DNA from: Schaalia sp. 19OD2882 | Lineage (GTDB): Bacteria > Actinomycetota > Actinomycetes > Actinomycetales > Actinomycetaceae | Direction: 5' to 3' | DNA length: 64,000 nucleotides | Assembly (NCBI RefSeq): GCF_018986735.1 | Contig: NZ_CP065521.1 | Location: forward strand, 2,418,001 to 2,482,000 | Shown here: positions 26,294 to 35,535 of the stretch, in pieces | Layout of the letters: each line of letters opens with the position of its first letter | Position numbering within the stretch: the stretch's first letter is position 1 | Position numbers and translations under genes: made by a program | The notes under the pieces: generated by a model | The model's database searches: none | Told to the model about the DNA's origin: nothing | Seen by the model: only the letters and a program-made list of their open reading frames with translations

Positions 26294-27712
26294 TCAGGGA
26301 CGCTTCCTGCGCGGCGCCAGCAAGAACATGCCGGCCACCAGCAGGATCGCGCCGGTGCCCAGGACCAGCCCCAGGCCCTGCGCACCGGTGATGGGCATGG
26401 CGGGCTGCTTCGGGTCGATGACGTTCTGGGTCGAGATCAGGTAGTTGTTCTCCGTCTCGGCGGTCACCGGGTTGTCGGCGGTCGCCGTGGCGGCGGACAG
26501 CTCGAAGGAGAAGTCGGCAACCTTCTGGTAGCCCGCCGGAACCTTGGTCTCCGACAGGGTGTAGGTGCCTGCTGCCAGATCCTCGAAGCAGACGCGACCC
26601 TGGTTGTCCGAGGCGCTGACCAGCGCGGTGCCATTGGTCAGGGTGAGGGTGAACTCGGCGCCGGGCAGGGGGGCGCCTTCAGGCGTGGCCTTGGTGAAGC
26701 AGTAGCCGTAGGTCTGCACCTTCGTCGTGTCCGACGGGGACTTGGTGGTCTCGTCGTAGGGGTTCGGGTTGAAGGTGATGGTCGCGGTGTTGCCGGTGAC
26801 CTCGTCGGCGCTGCGCGAGAAGGCCTCTGCGGTCAGGGTCGCCTCGTAGGTGATGACGATCGGCGCAGCCGGGTTGGCCAGGATGTGGGCCTTGGTGAAC
26901 TCCACCGTGTACCCGGTGGCCGAGGCCGTCAGCGTGTAGTCGGCGCCGGTCACGGCCGGGGTGCCGTTGATCTTGATGGACGCGGGGTCGATCTGCAGGC
27001 CGGCGGTGGGCTTGTCGGTGACCTTGAAGGTGGCCTTGGTGGAGTCGGCCGGGTAGTTCGGGATCGCGGTGGTCACCGTGAAGGGGACCTTGTCACCGAC
27101 GGAGTACTTGTCGGTGGACTCGGCGGCGTTGTCGCCCACGCCCTTGTCGATGGACACGGAGGTCGACTTGGCGGCCATGGTCACGGCCTCATGGGGCTTG
27201 TACCCGTTGTTGTCGTTCACCGCGGGCGACAGGTCGACCAGCATGTTCTGGTAGACCTTCGCGGTTCCACTGGTGGAGGTCACGCGCACCAAGTAGTAGC
27301 CGCTGCCCAGGGTCAGGCTGGCGGAGTCGCCGACCGCAACAGCGGTCTTGGTGGCGTTCGTCAACGCTGCAGCAATCTTCGAGGCAGCGTTCTGCGCGTC
27401 CGTTCCCTGGGTGAAGGTGGCGCCGTCCGAGGTGAGGGCGGCGATCTCGCCGACGGTGTCGAAGTCCGCCGGCAGGCCCGGAGTCATCACGTAGGTGAGG
27501 TTGTTCGCGGCATCCACATCCGCGTCGGCGATGAGGTAGGCGCTGACGGTGTCCCCATCGATCAGACCGGTGATGGTCACAGTGGAGTCGGCGACATCGG
27601 TCGGGCTGGTGGGATCGGCCACCGCTCCAGTGGCACCCAGGGCCACTGCCGCTGCGCCCGCGACGAGGGCGGCCGCCCAGCGGGTCAAAGTCTTCGAAGG
27701 TGTGGAGCTCAT
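26294..27712 (-). CDS. Fimbrial shaft pilin with sorting signal MPITG
   Basis: The 472-residue pre-pilin has a signal peptide (TRWAAALVAGAAAVALGATGAVA), two or more Ig-like isopeptide-forming domains, an E-box (TLSETKVPAGY) in the C-terminal domain, a Cys pair in that domain (GYC and RVC), and a sorting signal MPITG (439–443) followed by a hydrophobic stretch and a basic tail. The classic pilin motif ending YPK is not clear; YKPHEAVTMAAK after NGY is the likeliest linking region. AGGAGAAG precedes the ATG at 27712. The order adhesin–shaft–sortase matches the Actinomyces type 1 and type 2 fimbrial loci. Confidence 0.93.
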   Translation of the reverse strand: MSSTPSKTLTRWAAALVAGAAAVALGATGAVADPTSPTDVADSTVTITGLIDGDTVSAYLIADADVDAANNLTYVMTPGLPADFDTVGEIAALTSDGATFTQGTDAQNAASKIAAALTNATKTAVAVGDSASLTLGSGYYLVRVTSTSGTAKVYQNMLVDLSPAVNDNNGYKPHEAVTMAAKSTSVSIDKGVGDNAAESTDKYSVGDKVPFTVTTAIPNYPADSTKATFKVTDKPTAGLQIDPASIKINGTPAVTGADYTLTASATGYTVEFTKAHILANPAAPIVITYEATLTAEAFSRSADEVTGNTATITFNPNPYDETTKSPSDTTKVQTYGYCFTKATPEGAPLPGAEFTLTLTNGTALVSASDNQGRVCFEDLAAGTYTLSETKVPAGYQKVADFSFELSAATATADNPVTAETENNYLISTQNVIDPKQPAMPITGAQGLGLVLGTGAILLVAGMFLLAPRRKRP

Positions 27713-27825
27713 TGGCTTCTCCTGGTCGGTCGGGTCTGTGGGGACGTGTGTGGGACGGGATCTGTGGGATGGATGGTCGCCTTGGCGGGGGACGAGGGCG
27801 GCGCCGCGTCGACGCAGTCGTGCAT

Positions 27826-30219
27826 TCATCTGCGCCTGCCCGTGGGGCTTCGACGGATGAGGAACACTCCGGCACCCAAGGCGGTGAGGAAAGAGCCTGC
27901 AAAGACCATGCCGACCACGCCCGGGCCGGCGGTGCTGGGCATGACGGGCAGCGGGTCGTTGCCAATGGTGATGGTGGCCACCCCGTTGAGGACGGGCAGG
28001 GCCGCCACGGTACCGGCCGAGTTCACGGTGGTGACCTCACCCTTGGCGGAGACGTCGATGCGGTGGGCGTTCACGTCCAAGGTGAAGCCGGCCGGCGCGC
28101 GGGTCTCCTTCAACCAGTAGGTCTTCCCGGGCAGCAGTCCTCGGAAGTACGCCACTCCCTGCGCCTCGGTGGTCGCAGTTCCTCCCGGTATGGGGGCGGT
28201 CAGCGCCGCGTCGGACCAGGCCTGCGCCGGGGCGTCGCCCTCGTCGAAAGTCCCGTCACCGTCGTCCGCGTACAGGGTGAAGCCCGCCCCCGGAAGGACC
28301 GAATTGTCGGTGGAGTTGACCTTCTTGACGGCGAAGGCGCTGGTGAGCACGTTCTCGAAGGCCACTCCGTCGACATCGGTGGTCCGCGTGAAGGCCAACT
28401 GGCCCTCGCCTGCGTCACTCACCTCGACTGTCATGGTGTCCGTGTGGGTGTCGTAGCGCCATCCATTGGGCACCGGTCGGGGAATGACCTCCGTGATGTC
28501 GTAGGTGAAGGTCTTGCCGATGTCGTCCTGGGTGAAGTCGAACTTCGGGAAGACCACGGTGCCGTCGGCGCGGTTCGACGCGGTGACGACGCGTCCGCTT
28601 TCGCGTTCCCTGGCCACGAATTTGAATTGGTTGCCCTTCAGGGCAGCGCCTGTGACGGTCTTCTTCGCCGTGAGTTCCAGCTGACCCTTGGCCTCGTGGG
28701 GAAGCTTCACATGAACCGTGTCAGTCTGTTTCACCTGGTCATCGACGGTGACACTGGCCGTGTTCGGGAACTGGACGTAGCGGGTCTGGCCCTCGTCGGC
28801 CCTGGCGTACGTGGAAAGGTCGGTGGTCGTGGACACGGGCGCATTGATGGTGAAGACATGTGCGCCTTCGGGAGAGTTCGGCCTGTTCGTGCAGGTCTTC
28901 GGGTTTTCTCCGGGCAGGCACCCGTGACTGGTGTCCTTCGCGGTGGCGGTGATCGTCTGGCCGTCGACCGCGATGGTCCAGTTGTCGGTGACGTCGCGGG
29001 GGGAGCCGTCGGGCATGGTCTTGGTGACCTTCACGCTTGCCCGGGATGCGACGAGGGCGGGATCCAACTCGTCCGACAGGACGATGGAGCCCGGCTTGTT
29101 CGAATCGGCCACGAAGGGGAAGGTCTGCTGGATCTCGAAGGCGGCGACTTCACCGCGCTTCTTGTACTGCAGGGGCGGGTTCTTCGTCGGGGCCGACCAC
29201 TGTGGGTACTGGACCACCTTGGAGTCGTACCCGATTCCGGTGGAACAACCTTCACCACGCCACTGGGTCGTGTACTCGGGTCCGGCGGTCGCCACGATCG
29301 ACGACAGATTCGACGGGGTACTCGAATTGTCGGTGGCGCCTGAGCGGAACCACACGTCTTCTTCGTGGCGCAGTTGGGTGCCCTGCCCGATCTTGACCAC
29401 GTCCTCGTAGCCGTTGGCCAACTTGATGCCTTCGCGGTAGGAGGAGGAGAAGTCCATGGTGGGTGCGCCACCCGGAGCGAAGTGCAGGGGCTGGTCGATG
29501 TCCCAGTAGAGGACGTCCATCCTGTGCGAGGCGTCGATCAGGGTGTCAGTGCCCGTCTTGACCAGACGCGTGTTGAAGGTCATGTCCACGGCAATGCCCC
29601 TGTCGACGCCATTTCCTTCGGCTGCCGCCAGCGGCCCGTAGACGGTGGAGATCTCGAAGGGCGTGAACCAAGCGGGCTCTGGAAGACCGTCCTGCTGCCA
29701 TGCCATGACTCGCGTGAAGTCGATGACCGAGTCGATGACCTGGCCGTCATCCGTGTAGCCGATCTGCTTCAGGCGGATCTTGAACCCGGGGTACTCGGTG
29801 CCAGCATAGGTCATCTGACCGTTTTGCGGGTATCGCCACACCATGAAGGACCCGCCCCACGTCTGGGCCGACCAGTAGATCCACCATCCGCCCGGAATCT
29901 GCACGCTGGGGCCGTCCTGGGTTGCCGGACTTGCGGGCAGCAGGGTGCGCATCGACACCCACCGTGTTCCGTCCCAGTAGTCGGAGTTCGTCCAGTCGGG
30001 ATTCTGGCCGACGTACACATTGCCGCCGACGGAATCGAGGATGTCCGGAACGGGGACGACAGTCGAGGCGTTCGCTGCCGGGACGGGAACCATGACACAC
30101 GCCAACAGGGCCGCGAGCAGGGTGGGAATGGCCCTCCACCATCTGCGCGGTCCTGCAGGGAGCGGGGTCGTCTCAGTCACTGTTGGCATTTCGTCGACGG
30201 ACACATGGGAAGATCTCAC
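27826..30219 (-). CDS. Pilus tip/minor pilin adhesin
   Basis: The roughly 797-residue surface protein has an N-terminal signal (RRWWRAIPTLLAALLACVMVPVPAANA), a large unknown N-terminal adhesive region with many aromatic residues, two Spy0128/SpaA-like pilin domains (for example FKFVARERESGRVVTAS and the Cna-B-like KKVNSTDNSVLPGAGFTLYAD with E-box WLKETRAPAGF), and a C-terminal sorting signal MPSTA (760–764) before a membrane span and basic tail. The start is unsure: the GTG at 30219 has an AGGA site, while the ATG at 30189 gives a conventional signal peptide. It leads the pilus operon. Confidence 0.9.
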   Translation of the reverse strand: MRSSHVSVDEMPTVTETTPLPAGPRRWWRAIPTLLAALLACVMVPVPAANASTVVPVPDILDSVGGNVYVGQNPDWTNSDYWDGTRWVSMRTLLPASPATQDGPSVQIPGGWWIYWSAQTWGGSFMVWRYPQNGQMTYAGTEYPGFKIRLKQIGYTDDGQVIDSVIDFTRVMAWQQDGLPEPAWFTPFEISTVYGPLAAAEGNGVDRGIAVDMTFNTRLVKTGTDTLIDASHRMDVLYWDIDQPLHFAPGGAPTMDFSSSYREGIKLANGYEDVVKIGQGTQLRHEEDVWFRSGATDNSSTPSNLSSIVATAGPEYTTQWRGEGCSTGIGYDSKVVQYPQWSAPTKNPPLQYKKRGEVAAFEIQQTFPFVADSNKPGSIVLSDELDPALVASRASVKVTKTMPDGSPRDVTDNWTIAVDGQTITATAKDTSHGCLPGENPKTCTNRPNSPEGAHVFTINAPVSTTTDLSTYARADEGQTRYVQFPNTASVTVDDQVKQTDTVHVKLPHEAKGQLELTAKKTVTGAALKGNQFKFVARERESGRVVTASNRADGTVVFPKFDFTQDDIGKTFTYDITEVIPRPVPNGWRYDTHTDTMTVEVSDAGEGQLAFTRTTDVDGVAFENVLTSAFAVKKVNSTDNSVLPGAGFTLYADDGDGTFDEGDAPAQAWSDAALTAPIPGGTATTEAQGVAYFRGLLPGKTYWLKETRAPAGFTLDVNAHRIDVSAKGEVTTVNSAGTVAALPVLNGVATITIGNDPLPVMPSTAGPGVVGMVFAGSFLTALGAGVFLIRRSPTGRRR

Positions 30220-30385
30220 GGTATTCCTGCATTCCACGAATGAGCAATTGTCATTTCCTGTACAAGGCACCCCGCGAATCGGGAAACATCAAGGTCCGAC
30301 AACATCAGGAAGTGGAATTCAATGCCCGCCAAGTGTTTTCGTCGGACGTATCGATTACTCGGTCACCTCTGCCGACTCGATTCCA

Positions 30386-31438
30386 TCAGGCGCGGGAATG
30401 CTCCAGAATTGCTCGCATCACCGCCGCGGAACCGTCGTTTTCCACGGCTCCGGTCACCAGGTCGGCCCGGTCCTTGATCCACTGGGCCGCACCGCCCATG
30501 GCCACACCCACACGCGCCCACGTGATCATGTCAACATCATTGGACCCGTCGCCCAAGGCCACCGTCCCGCCATGCGGAACACCGAGGATCCCGCACAGTT
30601 CCTCCAGGGCCGAAGCCTTCGTGCACCCCTTCGCGCACACATCCGCCCACGACGTCCAGCCGACGAAGACCTCGTGGTCGCCACCCAAGCCGCTTTGCCC
30701 CAACAGCTGCTCGAAGCGGCCGGTGTCCATCCCGGGCACACGCACGACGAGTTTCGTCGTGGGTCTGGCCCACAACTCCTCCACGGGAACCACACGATGG
30801 TGCTCCAGCAGCTCACCCTCAGGGAACAGGGCATTGACCAAGTACCCTTCGGGCACTTCGACCCCGAAGAGCGCTTCGGGGACCACCCGCTGGACCATCA
30901 TGATGGCGCGCCTGGGTGAGAACACGTGACTGCGCAGGATTCGCCCACCCTCAGGCGCCTCCAGGTCCCACTCGACCAGCAGAGCCCCATTCGAGCACGC
31001 CGAAAAGCCGCGCCTTTCCCCCAGGTCCCCCAGAACCGGTCGGGCCGCCCACCGCCCTCGTCCCGTGGAGACCACGACGTGTCCGCCGGCATCCAACAGG
31101 TCGTGGTAGGCGCTCCTGACCCGCGCCGACGCGCCCGCGGCCGTGATGAGGGTCCCGTCCACGTCCACGGCGACCAGCACCTCCGACAGGTCGGTGGGAA
31201 AGCCCTCGGGAAGGGCCGCCCTTGCCCGCGCCACCTGCTCCTCGAAGGGCAGCGCCCGCTCCCCCGAAGGGGGCGGTGTGAGGAACGTGGTCCCGTGCGG
31301 GACCTCGCTGCGCGGGGTCGGCCTCACCCAGGCGGATGCTGCGGGGCTCCCACCTGAGTCCTGCCGGGCAGGAGCGTGCCCATTGACGAGGGCGGCGCCG
31401 CCCTCGTCGTCATGATCGACTCGCCCGCGCGACGCCAC
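30386..31438 (-). CDS. HAD-superfamily (Cof-like) phosphatase
   Basis: The frame encodes 350 residues, but the first 50 or so are low-complexity and include the palindrome at 31385–31408, so the true start may be further in. From about residue 85 the HAD core is clear: VDVDGTLI (nucleophile), VVSTGRG, KGCTKASALEELC and ALGDGSNDVDMITWARVGVAMGGA, which is the Cof/HAD-IIB arrangement for sugar phosphates, FMN or similar small phosphates. The GTG at 31438 directly follows the serS stop, so the two are cotranscribed. Substrate unknown. Confidence 0.85.
   Translation of the reverse strand: MASRGRVDHDDEGGAALVNGHAPARQDSGGSPAASAWVRPTPRSEVPHGTTFLTPPPSGERALPFEEQVARARAALPEGFPTDLSEVLVAVDVDGTLITAAGASARVRSAYHDLLDAGGHVVVSTGRGRWAARPVLGDLGERRGFSACSNGALLVEWDLEAPEGGRILRSHVFSPRRAIMMVQRVVPEALFGVEVPEGYLVNALFPEGELLEHHRVVPVEELWARPTTKLVVRVPGMDTGRFEQLLGQSGLGGDHEVFVGWTSWADVCAKGCTKASALEELCGILGVPHGGTVALGDGSNDVDMITWARVGVAMGGAAQWIKDRADLVTGAVENDGSAAVMRAILEHSRA
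31385..31408 (+). repeat. Perfect 24-bp palindrome made of two inverted 11-mers
   Basis: GACGAGGGCGG (31385–31395) and CCGCCCTCGTC (31398–31408) are joined by CG. It lies just downstream of serS, in the ill-defined N-terminal codons of the HAD gene. It could form a 11–12-bp hairpin or cruciform, and inverted repeats of this kind act as terminators in some uptake-sequence systems. Confidence 0.85.
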
Positions 31439-32713
31439 TCAGATGACCTTCGGCAGAACCTCAAGGCCACCCATGTAGGGGCGCAAGGCCTCGGGCACAC
31501 GCACCGACCCGTCGGGCCCCTGGTGGTTCTCGAGGATGGCGACGATCCACCGTGTCGTGGCCAGAGTCCCGTTGAGTGTGGCCACCGGGAACATCTGGCC
31601 GTCGCGGCGCTCGCGGATGCCCAGGCGACGCGCCTGGAAGGTCGTGCAATTCGAGGTCGAGGTGACCTCCATGAAGCGTTCCTGGGTGGGCAGCCACGCC
31701 TCACAGTCGAACTTGCGGGCGGCGGAGGTGCCCAGGTCGCCGGCGGCCGTGTCGATGACCCGGTACGGCAATTCGACCTTGGCCAGCATCTGCTCCTCCC
31801 ATGCGAGGAAACGCCGGTGTTCCTCGGCGGCCTCCTCCGGGCGGCAGAAGCTGAACATCTCCACCTTGTTGAACTGGTGGACGCGGATGATGCCGCGCGT
31901 GTCCTTGCCCGCCGATCCGGCTTCACGCCGGTAGCAGGTCGACCAGCCGAGGTAGCGCTTGGGGCCGCCGGTCAGGTCCAGGATCTCGTCGGCGTGGTAG
32001 CCGGCCAACGCGACCTCGGAAGTGCCGGTCAGGTACAGGTCGTCGGCGGGCAGGTAGTAGATCTCGTCCGAGTGCTCGTTGAGGAAGCCCGTGCCGCCCA
32101 TGACTGCGGGTGTCACCAGTGTCGGGGTCATCATCGGCGTGAAACCTGCGGCGACGGCCTGGTCCAGGGCCATCGTCATGAGCGCCAATTCGAGGCGCGC
32201 CCCCACGCCTTTGAGGTAGTAGAAGCGGGCGCCGGAAACCTTCGCGCCGCGGCGCGTGTCGATGGCGTCCAGGCCTTCGCCCAACGCCAGGTGGTCGGCG
32301 GGCTCGAAGCCTTCGGCGGCGAAGTCGCGTTTGACGGGGCCTTCATGGCGCAGGACGACGAAGTCCTCTTCGCCTCCGACGGGCACACTGTCCTCGACGA
32401 GGTTCGGCAGCAGGCGGGCGAGGCGGTCGGCCTCGGCGTCGGCCTGGTTGGCGCGCGCCTCAGCGGCCTTGACCTGTTCGGCCAGTTCCTTCGCATGGGC
32501 GAGGACGGCCGGGCGTTCCTCGGCCGAGGCCTTGCCCACCGACTTGGAGACCTCTTTCTGGGTGGAGCGCAGTGACTCGAACTCCTGCAGGGCGCTTCGC
32601 CTGACGGCGTCGGCCTCAAGGATGCGGTCGACCAGGGTCTGGTCGGCCCCGCGGGCCTTCTGTGAGGCCCGGGCGGGTTCAGGGTTGTCTCGCAGCGCAC
32701 GCACGTCGATCAT
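31439..32713 (-). CDS. serS: Seryl-tRNA synthetase
   Basis: The 424-residue class II synthetase charges tRNA-Ser. It has the N-terminal coiled-coil tRNA-binding arm (residues about 30–105, with [19 protein letters not shown]), motif 2 ([23 protein letters not shown]) in shortened form [11 protein letters not shown], the serine-site TGTSEVAL, and motif 3 ([12 protein letters not shown]). Length and layout are normal. The downstream HAD phosphatase starts right after its stop. Confidence 0.98.
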   Translation of the reverse strand: MIDVRALRDNPEPARASQKARGADQTLVDRILEADAVRRSALQEFESLRSTQKEVSKSVGKASAEERPAVLAHAKELAEQVKAAEARANQADAEADRLARLLPNLVEDSVPVGGEEDFVVLRHEGPVKRDFAAEGFEPADHLALGEGLDAIDTRRGAKVSGARFYYLKGVGARLELALMTMALDQAVAAGFTPMMTPTLVTPAVMGGTGFLNEHSDEIYYLPADDLYLTGTSEVALAGYHADEILDLTGGPKRYLGWSTCYRREAGSAGKDTRGIIRVHQFNKVEMFSFCRPEEAAEEHRRFLAWEEQMLAKVELPYRVIDTAAGDLGTSAARKFDCEAWLPTQERFMEVTSTSNCTTFQARRLGIRERRDGQMFPVATLNGTLATTRWIVAILENHQGPDGSVRVPEALRPYMGGLEVLPKVI

Positions 32714-32835
32714 GCGTCCATCCTAGGCCCCGGTGGGAGGGGGCCGCCCTGGTCACCGGTCGCGGAAGGCAGGCCGTCGGGCCCTGGCCGCAACCCCTGT
32801 CCGCCACCCACCTGCCCTGCCACTACTCTGGGGCC

Positions 32836-34197
32836 ATGACGTCGAACAGGTGGATGTGGGCGGCAGGAGCTTTCGGTGCCGTGGCCAGCACGATCGCAGG
32901 CGCGTGGTGGGCCCTCCACCTGCGATCCCAGCGCGAAACCATCCGGCAGGCACTGTTGGAGCCCGCCCGCGCCGACCACCCCGACCGGGGAGTGCCAAGG
33001 CCCTGGGTCATCGTCAACCCGTCGAAGTTCGACGGCCCCGAAGATTTCGCCGACTTCCGCCGGCACATGGAGGCTGCTGCACGCGAGGTCGGCGTCCACC
33101 ACATCCACTGGCGCGAAACCACCGTCGAGGACCCGGGCACCGGCCAGGCGCGCAAGGCCATTGACGAGGGAGCGTCGATCGTCATCGCCGCAGGTGGCGA
33201 CGGCACCGTTCGCGCAGTCGCCGCGGCGCTGGCCGGAACGGGTGTGCGCATGGGAGTCCTGCCCAATGGCACCGGAAACCTCTTTGCACGCAATGTCGGC
33301 ATTCCCGTCGACGACCACGACAAGGCTCTGCGCATTGCTCTGGGCGCCGGCCATCGCTCGGTGGACCTGGGTTGGCTGCGGGTCGACAACGCTCCTGACG
33401 AGCACGCTTTCCTGGTGATCGCGGGCATCGGCTTCGACGGCCGCACCATGGCCGACACTGACTCGAATCTCAAGAAGTCGATGGGATGGGCGGCTTATGT
33501 CGTCGCCGCCATGGGCGCGCTGGAGGAAGAGCGGATGTCGGCCCGCCTTGTCCTGCGCGGGGCGCGTGACGTGGGCGAGCAGCGCGCGCTCGACTGGTCG
33601 GCCCTGGATGACGGACAGGCCGGGGTGATCTCCGGCGCCAGCGCCGTGGACCGGGACGCCGAGGCGGGATCCGCCGACGAGGCCGGAAGTGCGGGTGCTT
33701 CCGGCCATGGCGCATCCGCTGACACTGCGGGCGAGGGCGGTGCCGGTGACGAGGGCGCCGACCGGGCCGAAGGTGCAGACCGGTCCGGCGGCACGAAAGG
33801 CGCCGGCGAAGGCGCCGACCCCGATGAGGGCGAGGTCGCCGAGCTCAAGGCACGTTCAGTGCTCTTCGCCAACTGCGGGCAACTGCCCCTGGTCACATTG
33901 GCGCCCGACGCCTCCATCGATGACGGCTACCTGGACATCATCGCGGCGGACACGCAGGTCGGAGCCGTCGGATGGGTGAACCTTGCCGGGAAGATCTTCG
34001 CCCAGGGCTTGGGCCTGAAAACCCTCAACCTGCCGTGGTCGGCCAGCCACCTCGCCTTCCGCCAGACCCGATCGGTCCGGGTCACCGTCGACATGGCCCA
34101 GGAGGTCCAGGTGGACGGGGATGCGCTGGGCGAGGCCCGCACCGTGCACGCACGCATCCACGAGGGCGCCCTGGACGTCTCGGTTCCAGAGGTCTGA
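32836..34197 (+). CDS. Diacylglycerol kinase-family lipid kinase with acidic insert
   Basis: The 453-residue protein begins with a membrane span (WMWAAGAFGAVASTIAGAWWAL) and has the DAGK catalytic motifs: VNPSKF, GGDGTVRAV and LPNGTGNLFARNVGIP. Such enzymes phosphorylate diacylglycerol or related lipids with ATP. Within the second domain a Gly/Ala/Asp/Glu-rich low-complexity insert of about 70 residues (roughly residues 265–335) separates VISGAS from the conserved FANCGQLPLVTLAPDASIDDGYLD. The ATG at 32836 agrees with the family start. It is divergent from serS. Confidence 0.88.
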   Translation: MTSNRWMWAAGAFGAVASTIAGAWWALHLRSQRETIRQALLEPARADHPDRGVPRPWVIVNPSKFDGPEDFADFRRHMEAAAREVGVHHIHWRETTVEDPGTGQARKAIDEGASIVIAAGGDGTVRAVAAALAGTGVRMGVLPNGTGNLFARNVGIPVDDHDKALRIALGAGHRSVDLGWLRVDNAPDEHAFLVIAGIGFDGRTMADTDSNLKKSMGWAAYVVAAMGALEEERMSARLVLRGARDVGEQRALDWSALDDGQAGVISGASAVDRDAEAGSADEAGSAGASGHGASADTAGEGGAGDEGADRAEGADRSGGTKGAGEGADPDEGEVAELKARSVLFANCGQLPLVTLAPDASIDDGYLDIIAADTQVGAVGWVNLAGKIFAQGLGLKTLNLPWSASHLAFRQTRSVRVTVDMAQEVQVDGDALGEARTVHARIHEGALDVSVPEV

Positions 34198-34290
34198 CCG
34201 GGGGTTACAACACCGGGGCCCGGTGGCACCGACTCGACCTGAGGGCGCGAGGGCACTCCGCCCTCGTCCTGACCGGGGCCGGACCTCCTC

Positions 34291-35256
34291 TCAGGCCAGC
34301 GGCCACTCCGCCGGGGCGGCCTCGTCCACATGGACCCCGTCCCCACCGTGCAGGATGTCCTTCACCCACGCGCGGCCGCGACGGAAGTCCTGGTCGGCGG
34401 TGCCCGGCAGCACATTGGCACGAACGCCGTCCACCCGCGGATACGAGCCGATGAAACGCACCTCGGGTGAGAACCTGTGCAGGCCCACCAGTGCCGCCTG
34501 GACGCGTTCTTCGGCCACGTGCCCCACGATGTCGATGCTGAAGGTGTAGTCGCCCAAGCCGTCCCCGCTGGGACGCGACTCGATGCGCGACAGATCCACG
34601 CCGCGCACGCTGAACTGCTCGAGCAGGGTCAGCAGCGCGCCGGACTCGTTGACGGGCAGCGCCACCTGGATGGTCGTCTTGTCGGCGCCGGTGGGTGGGG
34701 GCAGGACCCCGGGTTTGGCCACCAGCACGAAACGCGTGACAGCACCCGGATTGTCGGCGACGTCGCGGTGCAGGGCCTCCAGGCCGTAACGCTCCAACGA
34801 GGTCGCATTGCACAGGGCGGCGTCGAAAGTGGCGTCCTCGGTGGACAGCAGCTCGGCGGCGGCCGCCGTCGAGGTGGTCGGCACGTGGATGGCGCCGGGG
34901 AAGGTCTTGTCCGCCCAGGCGCGGCACTGGGCCCACGCGTGAGGGTGGGTGCCGATGCGTCGCACCTGCTCGGGGCTCGTGCCCGGTCGGACCGCCAGTT
35001 GGAAGACCACACCGACGACCATCTCGGAGACGATGACCAAGGGCTCGCCGCGCGACAGCGAGTCCAAGGTGGCGTTGACTCCGCCCTCGATGGAGTTCTC
35101 GATGGGGACCACAGCTCGGTCTGCCCGGCCCTGCCGCACAGCCTCCATGGCTGCGGGCGCGGAGGTGACGGGCACCAGTTCGGCGCCGCTGGGCGCCACC
35201 TGCCACGCGGCCTGCTCGGTGAAGGTCCCGAACGGGCCCAGGAAGGCGATGCGCAT
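34291..35256 (-). CDS. pheA: Prephenate dehydratase
   Basis: The 321-residue monofunctional enzyme converts prephenate to phenylpyruvate for phenylalanine synthesis. The start MRIAFLGPFGTFTEQAA, the NSIEGGVNATLD motif, the catalytic TRF (NPGAVTRFVLVAKPG), and a C-terminal ACT regulatory domain with ESRPSGDGLGDYTFSIDIVGH are all present. The ACT domain predicts feedback inhibition by phenylalanine. The ATG at 35256 matches the family; the frame could start at 35355 with a 33-residue Pro-rich extension. It is convergent with the lipid kinase gene; the gap holds an 11-mer copy. Confidence 0.95.
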   Translation of the reverse strand: MRIAFLGPFGTFTEQAAWQVAPSGAELVPVTSAPAAMEAVRQGRADRAVVPIENSIEGGVNATLDSLSRGEPLVIVSEMVVGVVFQLAVRPGTSPEQVRRIGTHPHAWAQCRAWADKTFPGAIHVPTTSTAAAAELLSTEDATFDAALCNATSLERYGLEALHRDVADNPGAVTRFVLVAKPGVLPPPTGADKTTIQVALPVNESGALLTLLEQFSVRGVDLSRIESRPSGDGLGDYTFSIDIVGHVAEERVQAALVGLHRFSPEVRFIGSYPRVDGVRANVLPGTADQDFRRGRAWVKDILHGGDGVHVDEAAPAEWPLA

Positions 35257-35535
35257 GTGGTCGCCTCGGGGCTGCGGGCCCGGGAAGTGGGTGGCGGAGC
35301 CGGCTTGGGTGGCGGGGGTCCGGTTGTCGGGTGCCGGGTGGGCTGGGGTCGTCATCGCCTCAGACTAGCGGGGGCGGTGCCCCTCGGGCCCCGGGCGGTC
35401 CCCAGTCGAGACCGCGCGGGCCGGGAGCAGACAGACGCCCGGGCCCGCCCCGAGTCGTGGGTGGGCAGTCGGGTGGCTGCCCGCATCGCCCTTGAAACAC
35501 TGAGGGTCCCGATCAGCGCGATCCCCTCGAACGGT

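Noticed and set aside
25643..28120. Long plus-strand open frame of 825 codons over the pilus genes
   Set aside because: Antisense shadow of the pilin and sortase genes, with Gly/Val/Arg-rich text and no recognisable domain.
34215..34232. Short GC palindrome ACCGGG-G-CCCGGT between the lipid kinase and pheA genes
   Set aside because: The one-base loop and lack of a T-run make it a poor terminator; it is probably chance in GC-rich DNA.
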